Source: Rhizomys pruinosus
Taxonomy: Eukaryota; Chordata; Mammalia; Rodentia; Spalacidae
Assembly (NCBI GenBank): GCA_009823505.1
Contig: VZQC01000392.1
Location: 4,131,880-4,195,879 of the forward strand
Direction of reading: 5' to 3'
DNA length: 64,000 nucleotides
A model generated the notes under the pieces. That model was not told the DNA's origin and did not search any database. It saw only the letters and a list, made by a program, of their open reading frames with translations. Shown piece after piece: positions 44,730 through 56,885 of the stretch. The position numbers and the translations under genes were made by a program. The first letter of the stretch is position 1. Each line of letters opens with the position of its first letter.

Positions 44730-45178
44730 TCATCCTTGACCCTTGATCTCAATAACCCTGGATAATTTATTTACCATCTCTGTACCTCAGTCTTCTCATT
44801 TATTTTTAATATTTTATTTATCATTTTTATTTTATGTGTGTGAGTGTACTGCCTGCATGTATGTAAGTGCACTCGTGTTGCACAATGCCCACGTCGATCA
44901 GAGGATGGTGCCAGATGCCCTGGAACTGGAATCACAGATGGTTGTTAGCCACCATGTGGGTGTTGGGAATTGAACCTGGGTCCTCTGCAAAAAAAGCCAG
45001 TGCACTTAACCACTGAGCCATCTCACCAACCCCAGTTTTCTCCTTTGTTTTTCTTAAAACAAAAACAATAATAGTACCTGCTCCATAGTTTTCTGGTAAG
45101 GATTAGTGACCTAATGTATGTAGAAATACTGAATAATTCATTGATAGATGATAAGTAGTCAGCAATCAATAAACATTG
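44730..45178 (+). mobile_element. MIR split by a B2
   Basis: ttaccatctctgtacctcag and tcttctcattt before the B2, then aataatagtacctgctccat, aaggattagtgacctaatg and gcaatcaataaacattg after it, in MIR order. Confidence 0.7.
44800..45034 (-). mobile_element. B2 SINE, older
   Basis: Antisense diverged B2: ttttatgtgtgtgagtgtac, gtgggtgttgggaattgaac, tgagccatctcaccaacccc. Confidence 0.9.
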
Positions 45179-45243
45179 GATCTTATTAAGGGATATTAGA
45201 ATATTCCAGAATTAATAATATACTTTTAAAAGTTTGTTTTGAG

Positions 45244-45400
45244 AGCCGGGCATGGTGGTGCACTCCTTTAATCCCAGCACTTGGGAGGCAGAGTCAGGCT
45301 GATCTTTGTGAGTTCAAGGCCAGCCTGGTCTACAGAGTGAGTTCCAGGACAGCTGGGGCTACAGGGAGACCCTGTCTCAAAAAGACCCCCCCAAAAAAAT
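45244..45400 (+). mobile_element. B1 SINE
   Basis: Sense B1 gagccgggcatggtggtgca to gtctcaaaaagacccccc. Confidence 0.95.
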
Positions 45401-45404
45401 CTGT

Positions 45405-45645
45405 TTTGAGAATGGGTGAGATGACTCAGTGGGTAATGCACTTGCCATGGAGTCTGCAGACCTCAGTTCGCTCCCCAGGACCCACCTGGTGGGATGAAAG
45501 AACCAACTTCCTCGAGTTGTGCTCCAGGCTTCCATCCCTGGGATTCCCATGGTGGTGGGAGAAGAGAACTGACTGCTGAAAGTTGTGTTCTGATCTCCAT
45601 ACGCATGTCATAGCACCTGTGCATGGGCACACACACAGACTGTGA
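45405..45645 (+). mobile_element. B3-type SINE
   Basis: gaatgggtgagatgactcag, cactggc-like head variants, gtggtgggagaagagaactg, gttgtgttctgatctccata and a CACACA tail. Confidence 0.75.
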
Positions 45646-45649
45646 TGGT

Positions 45650-46108
45650 TAATCCTGGGTGTCAACTTGACTGGACTAAGGAACAAATAAGAGAAAAGGG
45701 TCTTCTGATTGGACCACCTCAACCCGGATGGCCCACCCCAAATGTGGGTGTTACCTTCTGCCGGCAGGCAGTATTTAAGGCCACAGCAGTGGGAGCTGGT
45801 CCCTTTTTTTTTCCTCCTGCGGCTTGCTTCTCTCATCTGGTGAGTTTGTCTTGCTGCTGTGATCAACCTTTCGGATCCCAGCGTGTACTGAGACCGGCAG
45901 ATCTCCTGGAATCCATTCGGGCCTTCAGCACTAGACTGGGACTCCTGAGACATCCAGCCTTGCGGACTGAGCGGTTCCCTGGATTCCCAGCCTCTCCAGT
46001 TCGGCGCTACTGTTGAGCTCCGTTACGTGAGCAAATCAATAAATTGTATATAGTTATATATACTCATCCTGTTGCTTCTGTTTCTTTAGAGAACCCTGAC
46101 TAATACAC
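45650..46108. mobile_element. Interspersed DNA-element-like repeat (URR1-like)
   Basis: Starts ctgtgatggttaatcctggg and ends gaaccctgactaatacacag, so the ends CTGTG...CACAG are short inverted repeats. The body contains tgtcaacttgactgg and gatggcccaccccaaatgtg. Such repeats are common in mammals. The rodent family name (URR1-like) is from memory. Confidence 0.5.
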
Positions 46109-47045
46109 AGACATATAGGCAAACACACACTAAATATATAACGATGTGATCAAATTGAAAATTAATTTAAAAAATATTGGTTCTCTTTCATCCTGTGCTT
46201 TTTCCCACTGTCTCTTTCATTTGGGGACCTGAGATTTTTGTTTTCATTTCTCAGCTCTGCCTACCCCGTGAAGACAACATCTTCCGCAAGCATTATTTCT
46301 GAGGCAGAGAACCATGGTGTGATTGTCAAGCTGGCTGTGTGAGCCCCATCCAGCCTGGCTGCTAATCAGAAATGAGCATTCAGCTCACAGCCAGCTCAGC
46401 TGGGCAGCAGGAGTCTCCACCCAGGGTTCCCAGATAATGCCAGCCTAGAGGGAGACTTTCCATCCCAGAAAACCGGCCACCTCAATATCATCCCCTACTA
46501 GGGACATTCATTAAACCTTCTGAAACAGCAATGAGCTAACTCCGGGAGAAGTAAAAATAATAAAAAGGTGTCTGTCATAAATCCTGGGAGAGAAATCAGA
46601 GATCAGGCAGGGGAAGAATACAGCTGCAAGGGACACATTCAAGTTCCTTCCAAACTAGCCCCAAATAGGGGCGGTGAGTTGCCAATTGGGCAAATTGTTT
46701 CATAGTCAAATGTATGACTTAGCATGAGGTCAGCAAAGGCGTGGTGACTCCAGGACAGTAAAGCACCAAATTAAAAGCTGTCACGTGTATTTAAGATAAG
46801 GTTCTAAAAAAAAAAAAAAGATAAAGTTCTAGTGTTGATATTAGGATAATAACTGTGACTTGTTCTCCCCCTACAGTTCCACGATGTCTGGGCATAACTG
46901 GGAATTTCATACAGGAACATCATTAAAAAAAAAAACAAAACTGTCATGGGAGAATAACACACAGGCCTTGTCCTCACTGTTTCCCCAAAGCATTTTCTGC
47001 TAAAAAAAAAAAAAAACTCTGATAACCTTGGTATTAAAAAGAACC
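46109..47045. other. Unassigned sequence, possible conserved non-coding
   Basis: 46,190-46,760 is SINE-free and of balanced composition with homeobox-like (gctaatcagaaatga) and Maf/AP-1-like (atgacttagcatgaggtcag) sites. No open frame of note. A-runs at 46,807, 46,925 and 47,002. Confidence 0.4.
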
Positions 47046-47047
47046 CA

Positions 47048-47296
47048 GGGCTGGAGAGATGGCCTAGAGGCTAAGAGCTCTGACTGCTATTGCAGAGGAC
47101 CCGGGTTCGATCCCCAGCACCCACATGGTGGCTGAGAACCGTCTATAACTCCAATTCTAGGAGAACTCCAGTTCCAGGGGACTCCGACACCCTCTTCTGA
47201 CCTCCGTGGCATCGCACGGCAGGGGTGCACAAACCTACATGCAAACAGTACATTCATACACATAATTAATAAATTAAAAAAATAAAAAAATAAAAA
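47048..47296 (+). mobile_element. B2 SINE (17-bp duplication subfamily)
   Basis: Sense B2. The flank aaaaagaacc is on both sides. Confidence 0.95.
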
Positions 47297-48008
47297 GAAC
47301 CTAGCTCTCATCTTGCACAATGAGGTATATTGAAGATGAAGGAAACTGAGGTTCTGAGGAGACAAGAGGCTCATCCAAGGCCGCTGTTAATGACGGCCCA
47401 GAACACGACTCCCAGGACTCTGTCCAACAGGGTATCAAGTCATAGGAATGCCAGCAAGCTTCTAGCAAACCTCACTGAGGTTTGCTAGAAATTAGGTCTT
47501 CTTACCTCTATGCCTCTACATCCTCAGGAAATTCTTAGGTTCAGGAATTTCTCCCTTCCTAAAGACTTCCTTCCTCATGGTCTGTTTGGTCCTGTTGAGA
47601 GATTAGCTTCCGGCAAGATCTCCTGTGGCAGGTACAAACTCTCCTTCAGCCTCTCAGCCCTTCTTTACAGATAGTTCACCGGATGGATCTTCCCAACACA
47701 CCACCGAGGCCTGCATACTCCTCTTCCCCTATCTCTGAGTCAGATAAACCCTATGGTCTGTGAAGCAGGACTGGGGATGGGGTACGAAAGGAGGGCCCAG
47801 AGCATGCATCATTCACTGAGTGCTGCCTTTGGCAATGGTGCACTTGAAGCAGCATTTTCTCTAGTACTCCCTAGTCTTCATGTACAGCGTTCCTTGCCTA
47901 GCACTGTTTCCACAGGGACTCACTGCCAGTCTCTGGGTCCTGAGACTGAGGTGGGAGAAAAGTCTGAACCAATATCCAGACAAGTCCTATTCTTCTATCA
48001 CATTTATC

Positions 48009-48053
<45 letters not shown>

Positions 48054-48460
48054 ATGTATAAAGTAGCACGTAACATTTTCTTGGCCAGAACCCAAAAAGT
48101 ATCCACATATATGCGTTTGAACTTTCAAAAAGAGGTCTTTGGAAGGAAGAATTGCTCACTGTGAGCACCAGAGAAATATGAGCCCAACTCTGGCTAGAAT
48201 ACAATTAGCCCTCACAGCTATTAGAGCTATTAAAGCCATGGCATACAGAGAGATAGCCTCACATACATCACTGCCATGTGGGTTGGAGCTAGAACAGTAT
48301 CATTTCTAAGCAGTACCTGCCTTAGTTTGGATTCTCTCAGAAGCAAGAGCTGAGATGGAATGAATATGCATACTGTATTTGAAAGGTAATTCCACAACAT
48401 ACCAGTGAAGGGGTGGAAGAGATAAGAGAAAAACACCGGTAATGGACATCGTGATGGGGG
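47297..48460. other. Unassigned sequence with (CA)n
   Basis: (CA)n at 48,012-48,052. No gene or interspersed repeat recognised. 47,380-47,750 is exon-like in composition but has no supporting frame. Confidence 0.45.
48012..48052. repeat. (CA)n microsatellite
   Basis: About 20 perfect units. Confidence 0.98.
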
Positions 48461-48668
48461 CTGGAGAGATGGCTCAGCAGCTAAGAGCACTGGCTGTTCT
48501 TGCAAACGACCCAGGTCCAATTCCTAGCACCCACATGGTGGCTAACAACTATCTCTAACTCCAGTTCCAGGGGCTTCAACACCTTCTTCTGACTTCAGCA
48601 AGCACTGCATACATATGGTACATGTAAATACATGCAGGCAAAACACACATGCACAAAAAATAAAAACA
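48457..48668 (+). mobile_element. B2 SINE, older
   Basis: gggggctggagagatggctc, acccacatggtggctaacaa, single ccagttccaggggc, A-rich tail. Confidence 0.92.
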
Positions 48669-48822
48669 TTAAAGATATCACTATAGTCTGAACATGTTCC
48701 CAAATGCATGTGTTGGAAACTTAATCTCCAATGTGACAGTGTTGTGAGGCAGGGAACTCGGAGGATGTGTAGGCATGAGGGTTCATGCATGGACAAATAT
48801 CATTATAAAAGTGCTTGATTTA

Positions 48823-49043
48823 AGGGGCTGGAAAGATGATTCAGCAGTTAAGAGCACTGGCTGCTCTTGCAGAGCACTGGGGTTTGAGTCCTAGCACCCA
48901 CATGGTGGTTAACCATCATCTGTAACTCCAGTTCCAGGGGAATTTGACACTCTCTTATGACATCCACAGGCATTTCATGACACAGGTACACTTACATACA
49001 AGCAGGCAATATATTTCTACACATAAAAAATAAAAGTAAAAAA
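48823..49043 (+). mobile_element. B2 SINE, older
   Basis: ggggctggaaagatgattca, cccacatggtggttaaccat, tail aaaataaaagtaaaaa. Confidence 0.92.
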
Positions 49044-49109
49044 GATATTTTTCAAGTGCTTAATTTTTCATTCCCCTGTTCTTTCTTCCACTCAAGGTTA
49101 GAAAGAACA

Positions 49110-49505
49110 AAAACTGAACCACACTGCTGTGTGGTAGGCACACAAATCAGAGAAGCAGAAATGACCAAGAACCCCGGTCTGATAGCATTCCAAGAAGAAG
49201 CTGACCCTGGACAGAGTCTAGGAAGCTAAGTGATTTCTAAACTTAGAAGCACTTTCCAGGAAGGGTGTGAAGGTGGAAGAGCAAAGAGTGAAGCAAAATG
49301 AGGTTAGCTCAGAAGTGGCTTACAGTGAGGGACGCTCAGGAAGGGGGCTCAGGGGGAGGTGGTGCCAGATGAGGTCTGGCTCAGGAATGCAGAGGAGCGC
49401 CAGGTCCACTGTATCCTCTCCACTTCTCTCTTAGCTTGTGGTATGCAGAATCCCTTCCTCTTTTCTGACAGGAGTGGAAACATCCTTGTTTTGAGGGAGT
49501 GGAGT
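49110..49505 (+). repeat. Unknown duplicated segment, copy 2
   Basis: Partner of 44,355-44,705. It has about 60 extra nt at 49,185-49,245. Outside this interval the two loci do not align. Confidence 0.7.
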
Positions 49506-51411
49506 CCAAGAAGACTCAGAGCCCAGGAAGTAGCCCTAGTTGTCTACCAAGGGCTTCTTATTGCTCTCAAGATGGTGCATTGCTGCTGCATCCTCTAGTT
49601 GGGGGAATGACATGAATGACATATCTCCCAGTGGCCTTTGCTTTCTGAACCGTTTGACATTCATGGGAGAGGAAGTAAGCACCCAATCGTCATATGGCCA
49701 AGAGTTGTTCTCAGTCTCCTAACCTACAACATTCAGAGTCCCACAATGAAGAAAATCAGAAAATCACATTTTCCTTTAAACTTGTTGCCTCACAATATAC
49801 AGGCCTGATTCTGAGGAACAATTGATGATGTTTTCATTTCATAGTTTATTTTAATTGAAGGGGGTGCCCTGAAATGTAAAAGCTATGGCTTGCTAATCAA
49901 AAAACAAGATCCTTAACTTTTCATATCTTTCTGGGCTTTTCTTTGCCTTCCTGAGTTAATTTATAGCTTTTGCTTGTCAACTCCCTTCCAAGAACATCAT
50001 TGCCCATTCCCTATTGTGGGCCACAAAATCTTGGCTTCCATTCTTTGCTAAGAGCTGTTTCTCATGGGCATGTCAGAGGTTATTTGTATATGTGTGTGGC
50101 TGGAATATTTACAAGTTACCATTTCAGGTATAGTTTTACTGAAATCACCCTCTCGGTGAAGCATCTATTATTGTTTTCATGAAGCAAACAAATCACCATC
50201 TCTGGGTAGACTCGCAAGGGTGGCCAAGCCCAATCCAGACAGCCATGGATCAGGTAGCTGCCCAGTGCTGCTGGGGGTGTCTATGCCTCCTTCCATCCCT
50301 AGAAATGGCTGGAAAAGAAATCTTGAAGTTTGAGCCTTGTCTGAAAGATTGACTAAGGAAAAGCAAGAAATGTTGCTAATAAGAATTCACAAGAGGAACT
50401 GTTCAGTGAGTCAGTGTACCATAGGAAGAGATGTTACATATCCCTCCTCTGAGAAATAGCTTTGGCAGGATTCTATCATCCTTTTTATGACTCAGATTCC
50501 AGGATTCACTGAGGAGGAATGGGAGACAGGGTATTATTTGCAGATGGAAGAAATAACACTGTATCAGAGCCAAGTGTTCTACTCTTTAGTACCAATCAAT
50601 ACATGATTTGATTGTTATTGTCAGTGCCAGTGCTTGTAAGGAGACATTCCTGCTTAAGAGAAGGAAAAAGGCCACAGCACAAGGCATTACTCATGTGTCT
50701 GTGGTGATGTCATACTTATTGTCCTGCCAGAGGTTCAAAAGTATAGTGCATACCATCATGTACAGGACATAATACATAATGAAGATTAAAGAAAAATGAC
50801 TATGTTACTACACTATACTCTGCAGCATTGTTTTATAAATGCTCTTACTTTCCTGTCAACCGCTGTGCCATTTTGGATACGGGATGTTAGGCCAGCAGCA
50901 GGCCTTCTACATCTGGATTTAGTGCATCTTTTGAATGCCTCGAGAAGCTACATGCCATGATTGACCTATACCATCTAGGCACCCTCTATGATGTTCACAC
51001 AATCACCAAATTGCCTAATGACATATTTTTTAGAACATAACCTGTCAGTGACTTGCACTGAATGTCTGTAGTCTATGCCTTCAGTTTATTAGGTTAGGGA
51101 GATATTTTTTGTTCCCAAATCAATCTGAAGGTGGGTTCAGGTCCATTGGGTATGGTTTTCCTTCCCTCCTCATGTACTCAGCAAACATTTGGAAAGCTAA
51201 TACATACCGCACCCTGTGATATACATTTGAGAAACAGAAATGGTCGTGGTGAGCTGCTTGCCCTTGGGAAGCTTGACATGTTAAACAGCTGTGGGAAAAA
51301 ATCTTAGGATGATTTTAAGAGAAAGCAAATAGAAGTTTTGCTTATTTAATATTTTAATAAATCACGAAGTGACTGGATTTCATAGGTCCTAATGGACACA
51401 TTGTGGGTACA
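49506..51411. other. Unassigned sequence
   Basis: 1.9 kb without SINEs. No gene recognised, and the composition is ordinary. Confidence 0.45.
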
Positions 51412-51429
51412 CAGAAAAAATGTTTCTTT

Positions 51430-51668
51430 TTTTATTAATTTTATTTATTTATGTATGTGTATGAGTGTACTGTCTGCATGCAAATTTGTGCACCCGTGTC
51501 GTGCAATGCCGCGGAGGTCAGAAGAGGGCATCGGATTCCCCTGGAACTGGAGTTCTCCTGGAATTGGAGTTTCAGACGGTTCTCGGCCGCCATGTGGGTG
51601 CTGGGGATCGAACCCGGGTCCTGTGCAAGAGCAGTCGGCGCTCTTAACTGCTAGGCCATCTCTCCAGC
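51430..51668 (-). mobile_element. B2 SINE (17-bp duplication subfamily), young
   Basis: Near-consensus antisense B2 with an 18-bp target duplication cagaaaaaatgtttcttt at 51,412-51,429 and 51,669-51,686. Confidence 0.96.
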
Positions 51669-52039
51669 CAGAAAAAATGTTTCTTTAATCTCAGAAGGCG
51701 AAGCACACTATCTTTTAGCTACTATTCTCTCTCTTCTGTGACACCAACTGTTATGACTCAGTGTTAAGCATGGCAAGACACCTTCTCCAAGTTAGTTCTC
51801 ACAAGGATGAGGAACAAAGAAAACAGAAGAGTGGAGCTGCTCCTCTGTGTCTGTAGAAAAGGACCTCAGATACTTGTTGATTTGATCTGCCTTCAAAGAC
51901 ACATAAGATTCTCTAATAAAGCTTTGAAAATCCCCGGGGGGTCACACAAGGCATTGTTAGCAAACCGTGTCCTGAGTTCCCTCTATCTCTGAAAGTACCC
52001 AGACTCAGCACTTCACATCTTGGGTTCTCAGAGGGCTAA

Positions 52040-52150
52040 CCTGTACCCCAATGTCTGTTTGCCTCTCTAGAATATAAGCTTTTTTGAAGATAGTTTAGAT
52101 CTATTCAACTTTGTACCTCTAATTCTGGCCTCAGGACTGGTCAAAGCGAG
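52040..52150 (+). mobile_element. L2-like relic
   Basis: gcctctctagaatataagct, tttgtacctctaattctggc, ctcaggactggtcaa resembles the L2 3' end (tagaatgtaagctcc...). Confidence 0.5.
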
Positions 52151-52169
52151 TGTCAAGAGTCAACATTGA

Positions 52170-52418
52170 GGGGCTGGAGAGATGGCTCAGCAGTTAAGAG
52201 CACTGCCTGCTCTTGCAGAGGACCCAGGTTCGATTCCCAGCACCCACATGGTGGCTAAGAACCATCTTAGACCAGGTGTGGTGGTGCATGCCTTTAATCC
52301 CAGCACTCGGGAGCCAGAGGCAGGTGGATCTCTGTGAGTTCAAGGCCAGCCTGGTCTACATAGTGAGCTCCAGGCCAGCTGGGACTAAAGGGAGACCCTG
52401 TCTCAAAAATACTGGAAA
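52170..52418 (+). mobile_element. B2-B1 chimeric SINE, copy 2
   Basis: A B2 head of about 100 nt (ggggctggagagatggctca to ctaagaaccatctt) runs directly into a complete sense B1 (gaccaggtgtggtggtgca to gtctcaaaaatact). The junction is at the same B2 position as in 15,539-15,748. Confidence 0.85.
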
Positions 52419-52539
52419 AAAAGAGTAGAGATTGGATAAATGAACAAATATCCCCAAATGTAAATTCCCCTCCCCCAGGAGAAGAATAGTGAGATTAGCA
52501 AGGTTCTCCCTGATTATCTCACTTTCCTAGACACATACA

Positions 52540-52720
52540 AAGAGAGAGAGAGAGAGACAGAGAGAGAGACAGAGAGACAGAGACAGAGAGACAGAGACAG
52601 AGAGAGACACAAAGAGACAGAGACAGAGACGGAGACAGAGACGGCGACAGAGACGGAGACAGAGACAGAGACAGAGAGACAGAGACAGAGAGACACAGAG
52701 AGACAGAGACAGAGACAGAG
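52540..52720. repeat. (GACAGA)n/(GA)n tract
   Basis: 180 nt of interleaved GAGACAGAGA units with a few GACGG variants (near 52,630-52,660). The reverse strand gives spurious Ser/Leu/Val-rich frames. Confidence 0.97.
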
Positions 52721-52731
52721 TTAATCTGGGG

Positions 52732-53002
52732 GCTAGAGAGATGGCCCATACTTCGGAGTGCTCACTACATGAGTATGAGGACCTCACCTGCACCCTCAGC
52801 ACCGCCATCGAAAGCTGGGCACAGCAGTGAGCACCTGGGATCCCAGGACTTCAGGAGCACACACAGGAGGTGATCCCTGGTACTGCCAGCCAGCTGAGCC
52901 ACGTTGGCAAGGTCCAGATTTGGTGAGAAACACCATCTCAAATAATATGGAAAGCGATTGAGGAAGAGACACAGTGTTGACCTCTGGCTCCCACATGTGT
53001 AG

Positions 53003-53037
<35 letters not shown>
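52732..53037 (+). mobile_element. B3/B4-group SINE (RSINE1-like) with (CA)n tail
   Basis: gctagagagatggcccatac, gtactgccagccagctgagc, tgttgacctctggctcccac, then (CA)n at 53,003-53,035. Confidence 0.75.
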
Positions 53038-53039
<2 letters not shown>

Positions 53040-54990
53040 TAAAAATGAACACATGCACATACGATGTTGATTTTGATATGCATTGTATTTAGCATCTTAT
53101 CAGTATATATGTTGTATAAAAACATAAGTTTTTCTCAAGGCATGGATAAAACCGTGGCCCATTAAACACTTCTTTAAACTAGCAGAAAATCTATCATGTT
53201 CCCATTCAGTTTTGGTTTCTCCATCTTGTCCCCAAGGAAACACTTTAGCCAGACTAAAATCAAGACATGCTGATTTTAAGATATCCTTCTCTGCTAGTGA
53301 CACAAAAGGAGACAGGGCCAGCTCGGTGGTACTTGCTCTCAGTAAACCACTGTCTTTCCTGCTCAGTACTTCCAAGCCATCCGTCATCACTGGATGCAGG
53401 GGTAGAGCATCAATCTCATCAGTTTCTTGAATTTACTTTTTACCATTGAACAAGTCAGATTTACTGCATGGAGAAGTGTGTATCCTTTTTATTTTTATTA
53501 ATGATACATAATAGATTTGCACAAAATATTCATAAATCAAAACACATATTTAAACTGAGCATGGTTCACACCTTCTAGTGGAAAACCAAACAAATATTTG
53601 GGAAGCAAAGATAGTCAGATCAGGAGTTCAAGTTTATACTTGATTGAACAGTGAACTTGAGGCCAGCCTGGGCTACATAAAACCCTGTCTAAAACAACCA
53701 GTGTTTAGGGTTTGCCTGGTGTTTGATTGCATCACAACTTCCTCAAGCTGTGAGAGAATATGAGGATGTTATGCCTAACTTACTCAGAGGCCACCGTGTC
53801 ATTGCACCCATCACTGTGCTGAATGCTGTTTCCCTTTGGGCTACCATTTGAAGATGAGCAAAAAGGTAGAGTTCAAGCCAGCAATCACATTTGAGCTGTT
53901 CATTGGAAAAGCAATGGTCGATGTTTGACTATGTCTCTCCAAGTTCAGGTGCAGTACACTTAATCCCAGGGCAACATTGTTAAAAGTTAGGCCCGCTAAA
54001 AGGTGATTAGGTCCTGAGGACTCTACCTTCACGAACATATTAGTGCCCTGGCCTTGGGAGTGAGAAATTAACCCCATCTGTGGTGTTTTATTGTAGAAGA
54101 AGAAAGCAAAACAGTGACCCACTAGAAGGAAATTATACCAAGATAGATCCAGCCAGAAAGCAACTACCATAGCCTGGCGTGGATGTGCAGCAAATATAAG
54201 CAGGAAGATGGAAAGAGCCTATATTTATGGAGATGGGGAGTGCAGCCTGTATTTCACCCCCACACATCTATAGTCTTAGATATTGGGAGGCTGAGGCAGG
54301 ACAATCAGAGATTGTGCCTGAGGTCTTGGATACAAGAACAGAAAGAGCACTGGAAAACAGGGTGACTAACTCATACAGTGCCTCTACTGGTCTATCTGCC
54401 TCACCGACGGGCAGTGGAGTCTGTGTGTAATGAACACTTGCACAGTTTTGATTTTCTCTTGCATACTTTGTGATTTTGTGTTTCAAGAACTTTGGATTCA
54501 TATCTGTAGGAAGCTGAATTTCTACTCTGTGGACCCTCAGAGTCTTCCTGGGTCATAGGTGACTGCCTGTGTTTCCCAGACCCTTCCTGTCTGCTGTCTT
54601 CAGGAAAATCCTAACTGAACCCATGGTATACATATTCTTCTTTGGTTCAGATTACCTTTATAAAAAATGGCTAGAAAAACACCAGTTCCCCAGACAGAAT
54701 GCCACGAAGCAGTATCCTTAGTGCAGACTCAGCAAACATGAAGCTGTGAGGCATCTGACATGGTGAATTTTACTTCATTAGAATTTCTCAGCAAATGAAA
54801 CTGTGTCCTTTGTTTTCATTTGCTTGCTTTGGTTTTGAATTCCTTAACTGAAGAGTTTCTGTGTTTCATACTGCTGTTAAAAGGTGAAGCTAAAGAGACA
54901 GTAGTGGTATCTGGGGGCTCAAATGACAGGCAGTATTGACTACAGAGGCACTGTGCATGGGTCTTTTTTGCTTGATAGAACTACTCAGAA
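53038..54990. other. Mostly unassigned sequence
   Basis: Old B1/B4-like remnants at about 53,550-53,700 (gaggccagcctgggctacat) and 54,245-54,330 (attgggaggctgaggcagga). The rest is not recognised. Confidence 0.45.
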
Positions 54991-54993
54991 TCT

Positions 54994-55160
54994 TAGGCTG
55001 GGTGTGGTGGCACACGCCTTTAGTCTCAGCACTCAGGAGGCAGAGGCAGGAGGATCTTTGTGAGTTCAGGGCCAGCCTGATCTACATAGTAAGTTCCAGG
55101 CCAGCTGGGACTAAAGGGAGATCATGTCTCAAAAAGAAAAAAAAGAAAAAGAGAGACCTA
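54994..55160 (+). mobile_element. B1 SINE
   Basis: Sense B1: ggctgggtgtggtggcacac to catgtctcaaaaagaaaaa. Confidence 0.93.
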
Positions 55161-55377
55161 CTGAGCGTCTTAATTTTGATGGTGATTACACCTGTAGAAA
55201 TTTATACTGAAATGAGTAATTTTCCTATAATAAATTTAAGAAAAATATGCAAACAAAATCTAAGCTGTAGTGTGATGTTTGAGGATTGCTGTATTCATAT
55301 TTGGTCACCTGAGTAACATTTCTACCAGCTCTGCTCTCCTTCCCAGCACTATTGGTGAGCATTCTTTGCTTTAATTC

Positions 55378-55527
55378 TTTTTTTGGGGGGAGGGCCTTTT
55401 TGAAACAGGGTCTCCCTGTAGCCCCAGCTACACTATGTAGATCAGGCTGGCCTTGAACTCACAGAGATCCACCTACCTCTGCCTCCTGAGTGCTGGAATT
55501 AAAGGTGTGCACCACCAAGTCTGGCTA
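55378..55527 (-). mobile_element. B1 SINE
   Basis: Antisense B1 with a small deletion after cagctacactatgtag, ending accaccaagtctggct. Confidence 0.9.
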
Positions 55528-55745
55528 TTATTATTATTATTGGAAATTGTTGTAAAATGACTTTAGGTTATATACCTTCCCTGGGAATTAGAGCATGCAG
55601 GGGGGAAATGTCAGTTGTCTTCAGTATTTCAATGTCCTTGAGACCTCAGTAGAATATTCCAGAACACAAAACTATCTGCCCACTGAATGCCTCCTCTTCC
55701 CTTGCATCCCCTGGTACAGTGCTCAGATCTAAGACATAATATTTT

Positions 55746-55983
55746 TTTAAATTTTATTTCTTTCTGTATGTGTATGAATGTACTGTCTGCATGCAAGTTT
55801 GTGCACCTGTGTCATGCAATGCCGCGGAGGTCAAAAGAGGGTGTCGGACTCCCCTGGAACTGGAGTTCTCCTGGAATTGGAGTTTCAGACAGTTCTCGGC
55901 CACCATGTGGGTGCTGGGGATCGAACCCAGGTCCTCTGTAAGAGCGGTCGGTGCTCTTAACTGCTAGGCCATCTCTCCAGCCC
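55746..55983 (-). mobile_element. B2 SINE (17-bp duplication subfamily)
   Basis: Antisense B2. Target duplication ctaagacataatatttt at 55,729-55,745 and 55,984-56,000. Confidence 0.96.
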
Positions 55984-56000
55984 CTAAGACATAATATTTT

Positions 56001-56885
56001 AATAGATTTTACTAAAGCCTTAATGCATTTACTTACCCATATAGTTCATAGGCAAAATTAGCCATTACATTCTTAGATACACTTAATAAATTCAATCATC
56101 AAGGTCTTAAGAAAGCAACATGTGGTTCTGTGATAGGATTCTGCAGCACAGAAATGTCTATGGTAAGTTTTCCTCCTTCATCCCAGGCTATCATCTCTGT
56201 CCATGTTCCTTATAAACAGGCAGGGTGATAGAGTAGGCATTTCTAATAGTAGATCAAGAAAAATTCTCCAATCATGGAAGAGTATATACCTCCAACAGGT
56301 ATTGGAATGCTAGTTATTATAAAAATATTCTGCTTTTCAGACTTGCTTGTGACTTCTCCTCAACACTGGTGGATGATTAGGTCCGAGCTATTTTACATGC
56401 CTCATCTCCAGTTCCCACTCTTCATTGTTCTCTGGCTTTACATGTGGTCTTAAGGACTGATTGTTCTATGATTTATTGTGTGTTCTTATGTAATTTTGGG
56501 GTGTTGATTTGCACGGCTCATTAGTTTAAGTTTTTCAGAGTTTGATTATGAAAACTGGTAAATATCACTGGATGGTAGCATATTGATTGAAAATAGTTAT
56601 CACATGAAAATGCTCTGGAAGAAATAAGTGGCATGTCCTGGCATTTTAAATGTATATTGAAATCAAAGAGGTGATTACAGCGTTCTTTGTTTCAGTAGTG
56701 GGTAGTATTCAAGTTGTAGTTTCTGGCAGAGACTGGAGACCTCTACAAGATCAAGGCTTTGGACCAGTAGTTAGTCTTAGCTGCTCCCTCTCAATTATCC
56801 CTCGTTTCCTACAGGATGTGGACTCCCTAAATCCTGTGCCCTTGTCTCTAAGCCTCATGGACCCTGCCTTCTAGAATACACTTCT
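56001..56885. other. Unassigned sequence
   Basis: No gene or repeat recognised. Confidence 0.45.

Noticed and set aside
45426..46016. 175-codon minus and 124-codon plus frames
   Set aside because: They lie within a B3 SINE and a DNA-element-like interspersed repeat.
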